Below, piece by piece: positions 12,761 through 25,916 of a DNA stretch of 64,000 nucleotides. Position 1 is the stretch's first letter. Every line of letters begins with the position of its first letter. The DNA comes from Galaxea fascicularis (lineage: Eukaryota; Cnidaria; Anthozoa; Scleractinia; Euphylliidae). A program made the translations under genes and the position numbers. The notes under the pieces are model-generated. The model was not told where the DNA came from and made no database searches. It saw nothing but the letters and a program-made list of their open reading frames with translations. The stretch covers positions 4,695,266 through 4,759,265 of the forward strand of contig OX419338.1 of NCBI GenBank assembly GCA_948470475.1, written 5' to 3'.

Positions 12761-13469
12761 TAGTTCCCAGACCTCTCGCCTTTGGCAGCACTAGAATATT
12801 AGATATATTCCTTAATCAGGAATAAGGGCCAGAGGCCAGGAATTTTCTCATATTTTGAGTTATCCCCACCTACCTTGATAGGAAAACAGTACATCCCTGG
12901 TTACATTTTACTTTGAACATTCCAGCTACTTCAAAAGAAATTGACAGCCCAGCTCAATGACAGTTCCCAGTTTATTGATCAGTTTATTTCCGGGATATAA
13001 GAAATTTTATTGGAGAGATCACCATGACGTTTAAAAGACTGCCAATACTTATGAATACAGAAAAAGACCTCAAGAACTTGTGCATTACAAGGAATTTATT
13101 ATAAAAATGAATATATAATTATAATACTATTACAACTATTACTATCATCAGATGGTACTATTGCCAGTACACTAAAAACTTCACAATACCTCTACTGTTA
13201 TAGTTACTTACATTATACCTAATAAAGAAAGTCTGATTTACCTGAATAAGTTTCAGTCAGAGCACACCATTAGCACATTACAGTTATCCAAAACATCCAC
13301 TTCAATTTCCGTACCTTTCACAATAGTAAACTTTAAAAAGTCATGCATTAAAAATCTTTTTTTTTGTTCTCATCCAAGAAAAAATTAAAAGGTGTCTTTG
13401 CAGCCTAAATGTTGCATTGTGAAATCTACTTTGTGCACACTCACATTGACAGCTAGCAAACCAAAAAGA

Positions 13470-13660
13470 CCCTTTAACCTTTAAGACTGACCATTGCTCA
13501 ATTTCTCCTTGAGGTAATTCTGTTAAATCAGACAAGGGTTGTGAGAAAACACGAAGTGATCAAAAAGTAACAAAGGTTTAGTTGCTAACAAATTCTCATC
13601 CTCACCATAAAAACATTAATGCAGGGAGAACAGTGTTGATAATAAATTTTAATTATACAT
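13470..13660. mobile_element. MITE-like repeat with TTTAACCTTTAA end, copy 1
   Basis: Shares with 40228-40415 the order TTTAA.., AAGACTGACCATTGC, AATTTCTCCTT, AGTGATCA and AACAAATTCTC. A third copy, inverted, is at 44177-44384 with ends TTTAACCCTTAA and GGGTTAAAGGGTTAA. It lies in the 3' flank of SNX3. Confidence 0.6.
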
Positions 13661-13959
13661 GCTGCTATTAAGATTTAAAGTGTTAAGCATTCAGTCTTAC
13701 TACAATTCATCAGTGTCAATTCTGCAGACCACATCACATGTTTACCAACTGCCTCAATGCACGAAACATTTCTTTCACTCCTCAGTCTATTTAACGTTAG
13801 CAGACCAAACACCAACTTCATTCAAAAAGCACAGACGGCAAACTATTTAGACAGTTTATGCTTTCTGATTGAAAGATTTTGTATCATGATGCTAGTTGGT
13901 TATCCCAGGCGTTGTCAACTGATAAACTGATAGGTGGATGATGCATATGAAATCATATG

Positions 13960-14082
13960 TGAGCATCACACCGGAATCGCGAAGTCACGGGTTCAAGTCC
14001 CGTTGAAGTCCTGAATTTTTTTCAGGCTTCTTTACGCAATTGCAAACATTGCGATCACAACTGCGACGATCATTCTTCTTTT
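13960..14082 (+). mobile_element. tRNA-derived SINE (family C) fragment
   Basis: A B-box-like element GGGTTCAAGTCCCG is followed by TTGAAGTCCTGAATTTTTTT and CAGGCTTCTTTACGCAATTG. No acceptor stem can be closed and the A box is degenerate, so it is a SINE remnant, not a tRNA gene. Confidence 0.6.
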
Positions 14083-15453
14083 GATGATAAACTGATAATC
14101 CATAACAATCAAAGATTCATGTCAATTTGAATTTCGATACCAATCTAACAGAAATCAACAGAGAAAACAGTTGTGAGTTTGCTGGAAATGATTCATGTCA
14201 TTTTACTAGTTTAACATTGGCATGTTGTTGTTGACACCATAATGAGAAGCAGAATACACAAAAAATCACTGTTTTTGTGGTTCCAGTATTTATTAGCTGC
14301 ATCAAGAAAGAATGGTCAGGATAAATCAGAGTGAAGAGCAAGAAATAAAAAATTAACCAACAGCTAACCAGTAATCACTTTGACTCCATAAATTGCAACC
14401 AGGACCAATTTAAATTTCTGTTTTTTGTCATAAAACAACAGTTTGACCTGTGAATAGTGATACATAACTGCAAGAAAATGATTTTAATAATGATGACCAA
14501 TAATGATGACTTGTAATAATTGATTGTTATTGATTTTTGCCGGGCGATTTTAGTTTAAAGTATCGATTTTTATGGATAATAATACATTAATCGGTAGCAA
14601 TCATCAATACTGATGTTGATTGACATTGATTGTATCAACTGATTTTCAATATTGGTTTCTATCAACTGACCACGCCTGGTTTGTCATAGTTGTTGTGTTG
14701 GTGTTTAAACCATTACAGCTGTAAGTGAGGATAACAGCTGTAGCAGAAGCAAACTAAGGTCAGAAATGAGAAGGGAGAGGATCCCCATTTTGTTTTTGTC
14801 ATCACAAACTGCTCAACAAGACACTTGATTTGCATAGCAATAGCAAAGGAAATTCCAAATCTGGTCCAAGTTGTTCAAAGGGTGATACTGTAGCTTCTTC
14901 AGCAAAAAAATAATGCTGTCTAGCTGATAAAATGAATAATGACCTAACTATGTCCATCTGCTTTTGATAGTTCCTTGCCCACTGGATAAAATGTATCTCC
15001 TATGTGAACAACATGGGCCAGAATTGCATGTCTGCTTAACAGTAACATCATACCAGTCAAAATCCTTGTTAAAGACACAGAGCAAAAAGTGCACTTCTAT
15101 CAAACAAGTGCAAATTAAATTTCATTCTCATGTCTATACTAAAAGTACATTAATCACTTTTTTTTATTTTTGCTATAAAATTACACCTCATGACCCTTTC
15201 AGCACTTGTGTCAACAAATAAATGTATTCCCATTGCCACTTTGATTTCTCCTGACAAAGATCAGGAGAATTTGACAATGGTCTCAGAGGATGTCAAAATA
15301 TTTAAAATTAATCTTCTTCCCTGTTGTTTGAGAAAAAAATAGTTTAAATGGTTGATCACTTAAGAGCTGAAAGGATTTAAGCTTTTTATTTGAATCATTT
15401 GACTATAGAAACAGGCCCAAAGAGATGTTGGGATGGAGGCTATCCCATTAATT

Positions 15454-18400
15454 TTACGTGGCTCGTACTTTTCCTGGGACATAATTCTTATCTATCATTG
15501 GATCTGTAAGGAACATGTGAAGGCAGCGTTCATTCTGAGCAAGAGGATGTCCTGACACTCTGAAAAAGAAGGAAAAAATGTCAACTACTGTACGTAAAGT
15601 ACCAAACATGTCTGAGAAAAATAAGGTGACAAGGAAAGAAATGTAACATACAGGTAAGTACACAGTCAAGTAACCCATTGCCAGGTTAACACATGTGGGG
15701 CACAATAATACAGTGATCAATGCGTCAAAGAATTATTAATTGTAATCACAATCATAATACAGCTTACCTATTGATAAATGCTTCTAAGCCTTGTCTTCTC
15801 TCCTCAATAAACTCATCTTCAAATATCCCTGAAAGAAAGACCAGTGAAATGATAAATGCCCGTCTTCCTTACTTTGTGCTTGGAAGGATGTTCAATTTTG
15901 CTGAGAAACAATTTTCACCTACCATCATCGCCTCTGAAGGGTAATTGTTTCTTCAGTGCGTCCCCAGGAAGAGGTGGGACTACAATCTGCAATGAGAACC
16001 ATCAATAAATTTGACCAATATCATTACACTGTCAAGCACACAAGTGACCAGAATAGGGAAATAAATCAGCAAGGGGGTATTGTTTTATAAAACCAAATTA
16101 TCATAACTAACATTGCAAGTGATGTCGGTAAAAATTAAATTAAGGTAAAAAATTTTTAACTTAGGTTGAATCTCAAATCCCTTTGTCCCCTAAGCCTAAT
16201 TATTCAAAATTAGGGTTTGGAGACAAAGGAAATTACTAGTTTAAAAACATTTTACCTGAATTTAATTTTTAACTACAACATAAGCAATGTAAGGCAGACA
16301 GTAACAAGAATTAACATTGAGATCATGGGAGTGATAAGATTAATGTTTTGCATCAAACTATTAATAATTAAACAGTCCACCAAACCAAAAATTAGAATTT
16401 ATAGCTAATAAAAAGTATGATTGTCACAAACTATTGTTATAGTAGCTTCTGGTGTAACTCCTGTTTGAAAATTGTGGAAACAAACACATGACATAATTTT
16501 GACAATCACATAGGTGATTACTTTGATGAAATGAAAGGTCAACAAAATTTCAAGAAATTTTCAAAGCCAAACCCTTGAATTTTTGGCACTGTATGATGTG
16601 ATATATTACTCAAATTTTATGCCAAAATTTCATATGAAGTCACCACAACAATATTATTAAATAAATGAAGTACACTGAAATGTGTTCTCATTTCTCTTGC
16701 ACAGTATTGTACAAGTCTTCTGACATAATTCTGACTAAACACAACTCAAAAAGTTACCTTGCTGTCCCTTTCTAATTCAGTTCTTAGCCACTTGAAGTCA
16801 CTGTATCGTCTTCTTACAGTTGACTCTTTCACTTTAAAAACAGGAAGATTTGTCTGATAAAAAGAAGACAATGTTACTTTACTGTAAATAAACACAGGAA
16901 AAATAAAAGGAACAATGTACAGCTTGCTTGAAAGTCAAACATCAAGTACTGTTCAAATTTTCAAGACACAGAGTTTCTAAACATTCTTTAGACACACAGA
17001 GAAAATCAAATGTACTTATCTGTATACATGTTAACTTTACATAAAAGTGGCCATCCAACTAACAGAGGATTTGGGATTGAGCTTTATAGCAGACTGCTTA
17101 ATAATATACACTCATTACTCAAGTTAAAGGGTGGGACATAGTGGATGACAAATCTCAGTGACAGGTCTCTATGAAAAGTTGCTCCCTGTGTACTGCTTCC
17201 AAAACAAGCCACAGCAACAAAGATTTCCCCAAAAATTAATTGTCACACAATGTGAATTATAGCAGTGACTTATACATACAATCGTAGTAAATGATGACTT
17301 TATTTTCCTAAAATAGCACCTATTACTTTTTTACTTGTATTTTTTGCATGTATTCAGGACTGGTCAGGGAGGTGCTTATTTAAAATTGATGAAATTAATC
17401 GCCACTATTTTTTTTATTGATATACAATACAAGTTTGAGAGCTAAAAATATTTCCACAAATTAAGAAAGGCATCCTTTACTATCATGGTTAGGTAGCAGC
17501 ATTTTTATAATAGCTCACCCTACAAGTTTAGTTCCTAGATACCCAAGAGAACCTTCAAAAATGAAACTTGTTGAATAAGAGCCACGTCAAAAGCCTCAGT
17601 TGCTTTGTATAAGGGATGTAGTAGTGCTTAATACTCAAGCCATAAGGCACCATTGTGGCCAATGTACACTAATATCAACTCAGTTGATAAAACTAAACTT
17701 TCATAGGGCACAAAGTGTGGGAATGGCCAGCAGTAAAGTGTGGTTCAATTTTACCTGTTGCCATGCCCCTAGCCCCATTCCCCTCCCATGGACAAGTCTA
17801 GCCCTTCAGGCCTGGGTTGGGGAATTGCTTGAAGCAGTCTTGTTCTAGGGGGAGGGGGTGGGGCAAATAAAAAATAAGTTCCTGTTGTTTGTATGAAGTT
17901 GGCCACTTTTTGGTTGAAGTGATGGCACTGGACCACAAGGAGAAAACTGAATGCTGTTCCATGGAGTTTAATATTTTGGTCAGTCCTCTGGTTTTAAAAA
18001 ATTGGTAGTTGACTTAAACTGTAGAGAGCCAAAAAATTTAATGCTCTATTAAAAGTATTCATTTGATTCAGAAGCACTTGATGACATATAATTTAAACAT
18101 GATAGAAAACTTGGTTTCTGCTTTAACTTTTAGTTGATGTCCACGAGGAGCCTGGGGGTGGGGGAATAGATTGACCTGTAAGAAAACATCGCAAATTCCC
18201 AGGGATATGCCAGGGGGGGGAGGGGGTATTTTTTTATTAGATTTTATTTTCCATCTACTACTTGCAAGTGGTTCTACATGGAGGGGCGGGGGAGGGGGGA
18301 GGGCATGCTAACACACATAATTGAACCAAAGGACAGGCCTGTCTCCATTTTTTGTTTGGTCCTTAATTAATGAAAGATACACTACTTTTTGCAGGCCTGA

Positions 18401-19014
18401 GTTTTGGCTAATTTTAGTCTCCTGCTGATTGAAGGAGGGAGGGGACTCACGGTAACAAATTCGGAAAGATTTCTGCACAGGCCCATCACAATCGTACTAA
18501 CCCTGTTCCAAAAATGAATAGAGTTTGGGTCACAAATTTGTATGTATAATTAATATATGGGGTTGTGCTGAAATCTTGCCACAAAATGTTTTGTTCTCGT
18601 GTGCAGTTGTCCAGAGGTAGCACTTTTTCGAGTATCCAGTCAGAATTCATCAGCAACTACCGGGAAACTCAATTTGTGATCCTGCAATGTGGGTACCATT
18701 TGAAAGCTGATCTCCAGCAAATATACGAATAAACAAGGAGTTATATTCCAAACTGTTCGCAGATTAATCTCTGACTAATGAAACGAATTCTGTTATCTAA
18801 TAGACGCTAATTAAGTTATTTAACTAGTTATACCAACCCTCATGCGAACTTCGTAGTCTGTGTACCGCTTTTTACCAAGGCCGTGTGTCTCGGGATTGAC
18901 AACATCGATCTCCAGGAAATTAGCTGGAGCTGCATAAGCATCATCTAATGTCTGTTTCTTTGCTTCGAGCCGTTTGGTGTCTGATCTGTCCCCTGTTTCA
19001 GAGGACGTGGCCAT
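15454..19014 (-). CDS. SNX3: sorting nexin 3/12 (PX-domain protein)
   Basis: Spliced minus-strand model: exons 19014-18838, 16853-16758, 15986-15923, 15828-15768 and 15559-15454, 167 aa, frame closed exactly. Exon 1 uses the donor GTTGGT, chosen because it alone joins YEVRMR in frame to TNLPVFK. The whole protein is one PX domain. The phosphoinositide-binding RRRYSDF is at residues 73-79, PPLPG at 95-99, and the Arg of EERRQG at 123 matches the phosphate-contacting Arg of the family. The C-terminus has the family's HPLAQNERCLHMFL. Human SNX3 is 162 aa. It is known to bind PI3P on early endosomes and to work with retromer in recycling cargo such as Wntless. Invertebrates usually have one gene equivalent to vertebrate SNX3 and SNX12, so the symbol means the pair. 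The gene shares a short promoter with CCDC83. Confidence 0.95.
16127..16272. mobile_element. foldback MITE-like repeat, copy 2
   Basis: Same left end GGTAAAAATTAA and central CCCTTTGTCCCCTAA as the copy at 347-503, closing with TTACCTGAATTTAATTTTTA. It sits in the intron between SNX3 exons 2 and 3. Confidence 0.6.
18130..18310. repeat. G-rich tract in SNX3 intron 1
   Basis: Three separated runs rich in G (around 18150, 18212-18225 and 18283-18303) within 180 bp on the plus strand, which is C-rich on the transcribed SNX3 strand. The runs could form G-quadruplexes. Confidence 0.5.
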
Positions 19015-19293
19015 CTTGGCTTTCCCAGCCTCTCTACAAAATATGTCCGCCTCGCGGCGCGCGATCCAATGAATTTTATCCGATCCCAGTAGCCTTTTCG
19101 CTCTAGTTAGTGCCAGTCTCTACTCGATCTGCATGGGGTGCAACTCGATCATCCTGGAAACGAGGCTGGCAAATATTGTCACTTTTGCCATTAGGCAAGG
19201 CTACCTTACCGGAAAACTTGCACGGAAAAAATGCAAGATTTAGCCCTAGCAGAAGAAAAATCCTCAGTTTTATGACTTGCTTAGACACATTTC
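19015..19293. promoter_or_regulatory. shared SNX3 / CCDC83 bidirectional promoter
   Basis: The 279 bp between the divergent start codons are markedly more CpG-rich than the surroundings (GCCTCGCGGCGCGCGATCC) and contain a CCAAT word near 19069. No TATA box is evident. Divergent genes this close normally share a promoter; this is inferred from spacing and composition. Confidence 0.7.
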
Positions 19294-22200
19294 ATGCCTC
19301 CTAAAAAGAAATCCGGGAAGAAGAAGTCCTCTGGAAAGAAGAAGAAAGGGAAGAAAAGCGGCGTGTCAAAGGAGGCTAAGTTGACAGTTGAAGAAGCCAT
19401 TGTTGCTTTCCAGTGGGTATTTTCGTTTCTATTTCCTTTTACTTTTTGGTATTTTTGTTGACTGTACATTTTTTCTACGAGATTTACAGAATTTTCATTG
19501 TAACATATAATTAATTTACAGTGCATTATAAATACTATATTGCTTAGCAACAGCAATGTAACTTGTAAGTTCATGCGGTGTGATGTCTTATGTTACTATT
19601 AAGTTTAAGCTTATGCTGTGTAATTATATAACTTCAAGGCCTCCTGGGATTAGCGAAAATTGTCTCGCGAATAGTTTTATTATTAGAAGATAGTGGTGCC
19701 AATTTTTATTTTATGAAAAATGTTTCAAGGTTTGTTCCGAAGCTGATGGATGTTGTCTGTTTATTTACATATAAAATTTGTCACTGAGCAGTATTTTTTT
19801 GGTTTCAACTGTAGGATAGAAGTGAAGCAAAGAAATTATGAAGATCTTATGTACGACTTACAATCCTTGCAAGAGAGGAATGGCAGACTTAAAGACCGAG
19901 TAAGAAAATGAATTTCTGAGGGATACATTTTGGATATGGAGGTTGGACTGGCCACCACAATGAGTTGTAAAAATACTTGAGACACTGTATGCCATTTGAC
20001 CTTTAATGATGTTTCCATGATCTTCTGCTTTCCCTCCCCCTCCCCCTCTTATCAAAGTTGTTAACAGGGTTAGAAAAAAAAAAAGTTGTTAACAGTGCAA
20101 CATCATGCTCAAAACTTTGAGGAACAACATTGAGAGGGGGAGAGGGAAGGGGTGTACATTGTATCTCACAGATTTCTTAGTACAGGGGCGTTTTAGAGAA
20201 AGAAAAGATGTTTTTGATCACAAATGTCTCAACAATTTTGCAACTGGTTGTAGCACTCTGTCCCCAGGGTGGGTAATCCAGATTTCAAATGACAGGGATG
20301 ATCAATTGATTTTTGTGTGTGTTTCAAGTTTTCCATTTTGGGTGTTATTTTGAGTAGGGAAATTTGGCAAGTATTTTTTGTGGCTTAATTTATAAAAGTA
20401 CGGTTTTTTTTTTGGGTGTTTAAAACATTCTGAAGATTTGTGATAGTGCTCCAGGGGTAGTGCCCACTTATCCTAGCCACATAGTTCTGGAAATAAATAC
20501 AGTGGAACTTCAATTTAACGAAGTGCCAATGCAAGGGACTGGGGAAATTGATTCGTTATATCGAGGGTTCATTATATTGAAAACCTCGATATCACAAGTT
20601 TGCAGATAAACAATAAAATTGTTTGTTATATCGAGGTATACAGGGTTCGTACATGTCTTGGAAACCCTTGAAAACCCTTGAATTTCTGGAGTCCAATTTC
20701 AAGACCTTGAAAGTCCTTGAAATTGGTTTTTGGTCCTTGAAAGTCCTTGATTTTTATTGAACAAGATAAAAAAATATCAACGCTTGTTGCTAAATTAAGT
20801 GAAAAGCAGTGAAAACAAATTTTCAGATGAAGAGTATAAAATTCTTGAAATAGTTACAAAATGCGTGAAAAAAACGGTCACTTATTCTGTGAGATGGATA
20901 AAATAATAATGATTCAGGCATGTTGGTATAATTGAAATAATAATTAACAATAATAATAATTATTAATAATATCAAAAGTAAATACCAACACATCAAGGGC
21001 AGCTGATTCTTCCAAAGCTATAAATCCAATGGAGCAAAAAGCAGTGACTGTGAATAGTTATGTCAAACATGATTGATTTACAGAACCAAAGACTGAAGGA
21101 AGAACAGCTTCTGCATATTAAGACATTGTTGAAACAAGTGAAAGAGAAGGACAAGGAAGTAGAGAAAGCCGTGGAAGTTGGTCATGAGCAAGTGGAGGTG
21201 GCTCTCCTGGCAAAATTTGACACAATGAAGGAAGAAGAAGCAGATGTTCAAGGTGCCTGCAGTTGTGAACTCTCTACTGTTTTGTCATTGCTGTTGACCC
21301 CCTTCTATGCCGCCATTCACATGTTTAAAAAATGTTAAATTATCTTTGATCATAAATTGTGGTTGTAAGGTTTTTAAACCAACTGCATTATTGATAATAA
21401 TGCTACATTACAGTTTATGGGGTGGCGGGGGGAGGAGGGGGGGGGGTTGAGGAAGTACTTCAAGTATATGCATTGGGGTGGGATTATCTAGTAAGAAGAA
21501 GAAAATAGAAAATGGTAACAATGCATATTAACCCCAGATATAGCTTGTAATGCTGTTCCCTTCATTAGGGCCATAGCAAACAGCTGCTTCAAGAGGAGCC
21601 ATGATGACCTCAATTTTATGACATTTCCATGTTGTAATTATCATTTCCTCTGTTAGTGCTCAAGGATCAAATTGAAAAGAAAGAGGAGGAGATAGCAGGA
21701 GTAAGAAGAAACATAAAAAAGCGTGAAGACTACAGGGTATAGTACACAGTCAAGTGTTTTCAAATTATAGAGTGGACTGAGTTTGTGTTCAAATGACAGA
21801 ATGGTATTTTTTGCTCACCCAAAGTGAAACAAAATACTTTAAATTTTATGGCAGTTGTTCAAATCCATGAGGCCTGTTATTCTGTTTATCCATTCATTTG
21901 CTAGACTTTATTCTTCTTATCTTCTTAACATTAATTTTAGGACAGTGGTGCTGAAGAACATGCTAAACAAATAGTGATACTAAAACAGGATCTGAAGGAA
22001 ATGCAAGATTCACATGATGACATTGCAGGTTAGAGTAGCCACGTACGTGGCAGTGCCTCTAGGGGCTTCATGGATTTTACTTCTTGTTAAAAGAAATAAA
22101 TGAAAACAGTATTTGATTATTATAAGTTCAACCTTGAATCTTCTTTTATCTAATGGATTCCTTAAAATAGTATGTTGTTGTTGTTGTTGTTGTGAGACTA

Positions 22201-25200
22201 ACTGATGAGGCTAACTTTCTCATTTAATTTTTTTTCTGGTTGGCCTGCAGTCTCTACAGTGGTAAAATCTTCTGAGCTAAAAAATGTGAATAATTTTTGT
22301 TCACTAATTATGTTTCTTGAATGTCAATTTATGATTAATTATTGTTATTGTCTTTTATAAATGTTTGCTAATCATGACACTTTAATTTTCATTTGTTTTG
22401 TATCAATATTGCTGTATTGCTGTTCACAGAAATATTGCTGTTGCTATTATTAATCTTCATTATAATCAATTTTGCTTTCATCCGGTTTACAGCTCATCTG
22501 GAAAGAAGCTTGAAAATAGCAAAAGATGAAATAGAAACTTACACTGAATCAACCATATCAAAACAGAAGGATATTGCAAATGATGTATGCATATTTTTGT
22601 CTTTATTTCTCTCATGCCATGACACAATGACGAGATAATGTAAAGAACAGATTAAATAAGAAATTATAGTCATGAAAATCCACAAAACAATAGTCATTTG
22701 TGTATAATCTGGTGATGTAGGGTTGTTGAAATGCTTCTGTCATTTCTTGGAGGATGACATCAGGTGTAAAATTGAAGTCTTAGGCAGGTGTGATCAATAG
22801 ATGCACGCCTTGAAAAAGAGAAATCAAATAACTTATTATAATTATGTTTAATCTCTTAGAAGCTTTCTCATACATCTGGCCCCGGTTGTTCAAACTTTGG
22901 ATAGCGCTATCCACCGGATAAAATTAATCACTATCCAGCGGATAAGTAATGGCAAAGCTAATTCCACTATACACTGGACAACTATTTATACGGTGGATAG
23001 CACTATCCAGCCTTTGAACAACCGGGGCCTGAACTATAAAACTTGTAATAGATCATTGTAACAACTCCTATAGATCTATTTATAGCCATCGTTTTTGTTT
23101 GTAAACTGTTATTATCTGTAGGCACTTCAAATCAGTGCCATTAAAAACTGATATTTAAGTAAGGATTTTTTAACCATCTTACATGATCATGTTAGGTGGT
23201 CGCTTACTGGAAAGAATTAGACTATGTCAAATTTGTCAAATTGTGGCTACATTCGCTTAAGAAAGTTGAGCAGTGATCACTTGGGATAAAGTTTTTGAAA
23301 AAGTATTTGACTGAGAAACAAAACGGTTATTTACAAAGTGGTCATTTTTGGGAGGTGGTCATTTATGAGAAGTGGTCACTGTGAGAGAGTTGACTAAAGT
23401 AGAATATTTTGAGGGCTTAGAAATCTTATGGAGGGGAACAAATGGGGTTGGGAACTGACTGACAATGTTGTGGGAACGTAGATGGGAAGAATTATGACAG
23501 AAGGTGGGAAGATGTAGTGCTACATGAAAAATGCCCAGATGCTGAAGTGGCCGGTGAAATTGTTGGAACTGGGAGTTCAATTAAATTATGAAAAAGTTAT
23601 ACACGTTTTGAATTTCTCTTTCTTTTTTTCTTTTCCAGAAAGCTACAAATGACCTTGACAAAGACAGCTGTGGGGAAATCCTCGATAACAGATGGCTCAA
23701 AAAAGAAGTACTGGATTTTTTTGTGTGTGTAACTAAAAGCAACATTGAAGTCAAATATATAATCAGTGTAGCACAAAATACAACTTTTGACATTTCATCT
23801 CAGGTTTCTATTCACCGTGAAGGTCATGCCCAACTGTCAAAGATTGTGGAAGAACTGGAAAGAAAAAACTTGGAAATCATGAGTGAGATGTTTGATTGTA
23901 AAGTGGAAGACCTCAAATTCACAAGGTTAGTCTCGTAGATTCAGGAACCGTGCAGGGGGAGGGGTGTGGAGCTTATGGGATAATAGTGGCCGGCTAAAGC
24001 TGGCGGACCTCGCGGGAAAGCATCCAAGACTGACGGCATAAGTATTAGTTAGACATCAACCTCCTCCCCTCAGTTGAAGAGGCGGGGGCGGCCCCGCACT
24101 TTAAACATTTGCTCTGCGAGACCTGAGATTTGGAATGTCTCCTTTTAGCTTGAGAGACCAAAAGAGATTCTCTCATTGATCGAAACACAAATTTGCACCC
24201 TATTTAGTTATTGCTACCTGCTAAATTTACTGCTTATTAAATAGCCATGATAACAGGTCTAAAGGAAGGGAAGTCTTGGGGGCTTGCAATTAGTAGTCTT
24301 GGAGTCCTTAGGTTGAAAAATCGAAAACAAATGAGTGATCAACAGTGAAGCTCCATTCGCCTTTTTTTCTTCGCCCTTTTCTTTTGTTTTTCGTGCCATC
24401 GGGAATTCAGTTGCATAGTTGCGATGAAGGCAGCTTTCTCCTGATCTCCTCTCCTTCTGAAAATGTCGTTTCAGGAAGTTTTACCTAAGTTGTATTGGTG
24501 ATGAAGAGAGCTCTGACGAAGACGATGGTCCCACAGATGAAGAAGAGGTGATTGCAGCCCATGGAATTCTTGCAGAACAACAAGAAAAACCTGACGATTT
24601 ACTTGATAACTACTTCCTCCCTGGAGAGGATGACTTTGAGGTTAGTTTCACTCCTGTATTGCAACTTCTGGTGTAGGACGCTGGGCCAAGAACTTCCCTG
24701 ATTATGGTTCAGTATTTGATACAATAAATTTTAAAAGAATAGATACACATACATTCAATGTTTAGATTTAGATGAGAGAGGAAAATAACCAAACAGTTCG
24801 AGTACAAGTGCGCTAATTGAAAAATGATATCAAACTTTTTGTATGGCGTTACATTCCCAAACAGGTACTTCCTTAATATTCTGTTATGCTGAAGATCAAT
24901 GCCTGTTTCCCAGTAATAAAGTACTGTATAGAGGCTGATTGTTTTCTACTAATTGAAAGTCGAATCTTTCTCCTCTTACGAAGAATGTTACTACGGCTCC
25001 CTTAAAGATAGATTTCTAGCGATTGACGGTGAAATTTCGGTCTCAGGGGCTAACGCCTTCGCGAAAAGCTTTCGCCCGTCCGCTTGCAAAATGTGTGAGT
25101 TAAGCTGCTGTTACACGTTGAAATTTTTAGCTGGGGAATATTGAAACTGGTCTCAAAATGTTGTTTTTCCGGTTCGTGATTGGCTTACTCAGTGTAGCGT

Positions 25201-25916
25201 AACAAGACCGAGCGAGACCAATTTGTACGAAGTGGTGTTACACGGTGAAACTCTTGTTTTTATCATGACTGCGATAGTTACGACCGTTGCAGAAGTAGAA
25301 AGCGGTTCTACTTTTCGTGAAACTTGTCTCGTAACGGAAGTTTGAAAAAGTTTCAGGAAACCGACCATGTTACACGGTGCAACGCTTGCTGAAACTTGTT
25401 CCGCAGCGCCGTTGCACACAAGTTTCAGCCGAACGTTTCAACGTGTACAGCGGCTTTAAGTGACAGAGAAACATGTGAAATTCAACCAGGTATCCGACTT
25501 ACAGTGCTGTCCGCCTTAGGATAGTTATCCAAAGTATAGTATAGTTAGCTCTTTCTCGTCCTCATGGGAATCAATGGTTATAGTGTGCAACTGGTTAAAT
25601 TTAGAGGGTGACGGATTCACCTCAGAGAAAGCCTCAGATTTCCTCTTTCCCTGTCTATTTTCGTGGCAATCTACAATTCAGTTGTAAATGTTTTCTTTTA
25701 ATTTCTCTTAAGGACTCTCCTCGGCTCGGACCTATGGAGCTTCAGCTTCTGTCAGTTATGGGGACGAAGAAACCAATCCTTCCTCACCCGTCCTATTTGG
25801 AGCACGAAGGCAATGAACTTGTCCCATTGCATGATACATCAAGGCCAGAGAATTACACAAGCCCGAGAAACTGGCCCATCTCTAGCAACATGCTTCAAGC
25901 ATTGGCCATACAGTGA
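19294..25916 (+). CDS. CCDC83: coiled-coil domain-containing protein 83
   Basis: Ten-exon model: 19294-19412, 19815-19899, 21084-21252, 21657-21736, 21941-22028, 22493-22584, 23639-23707, 23804-23925, 24475-24640 and 25713-25916; 397 aa, frame exact. Exon 1 ends at the donor GTGGGT because only that keeps frame. The N-terminus is a Lys-rich tail (about residues 1-25). A long coiled coil runs from about 35 to 280 (NQRLKEEQLLHIK, ERSLKIAKDEIE, EELERKNLEIM), followed by an acidic Asp/Glu segment and a conserved C-terminal block beginning SPRLGPMELQLLSV. Matches to CCDC83 include RLKEEQ..HI, the WLKKEV.IHR junction and the LGP..L.LMSV-like end; the human protein is about 444 aa. Molecular function is poorly known; vertebrate CCDC83 is mainly testis-expressed. 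AATAAA signals occur at about 26198 and 26368. Orthology is confident; the role is not inferred. Confidence 0.9.
20500..20643. mobile_element. pogo/Tigger-like MITE
   Basis: Left end CAGTGGAACTTCAATTTAACG resembles the terminal repeats of pogo/Tigger-class elements. The interior has repeated TATATCGAGG and its complement CCTCGATAT. Located in CCDC83 intron 2. Confidence 0.55.
20641..20780. repeat. CCTTGAAA-rich dispersed repeat
   Basis: Begins CAGGGTTCGTACATGTCTTGG and continues with seven or so near-tandem copies of the word CCTTGAAA/CCTTGAAT. It abuts the Tigger-like element. No reverse-complement end is visible, so it is a half copy or a different class of repeat. Confidence 0.5.
21415..21452. 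repeat. G-rich run in CCDC83 intron 3
   Basis: Nearly pure G with a few A, T and C breaks. It could form a G-quadruplex in the CCDC83 pre-mRNA. No gene function is implied. Confidence 0.6.
22878..23029. mobile_element. MITE with GGCCCCGGTTGTTCAAA ends
   Basis: Terminal inverted repeats GGCCCCGGTTGTTCAAA and TTTGAACAACCGGGGCC are perfect. The subterminal GGATAGCGCTATCC is itself palindromic and recurs. Both flanks carry CT/CTG, a possible short target duplication. In CCDC83 intron 6. Confidence 0.85.
25104..25455. mobile_element. TTAA-flanked MITE
   Basis: The left end GCTGCTGTTACACGTTGAAA and the right end TTTCAACGTGTACAGCGGC are inverted repeats with one gap. TTAA flanks both sides (25100-25103, 25456-25459), the duplication typical of piggyBac and Kolobok transposons. 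No transposase, 352 bp. In CCDC83 intron 9. A half copy in the opposite orientation is at about 28400-28554. Confidence 0.8.

Larger units (their letters stand above)
11183..13460. other. intergenic/3' UTR region
   Basis: Downstream of the helicase stop. No AATAAA follows closely; one occurs at about 12266. Besides the MITE at 11570-11967 and the pyrimidine-rich repeat near 12590-12740 there is a C-homopolymer run near 12584-12597. No gene seen. Confidence 0.5.
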
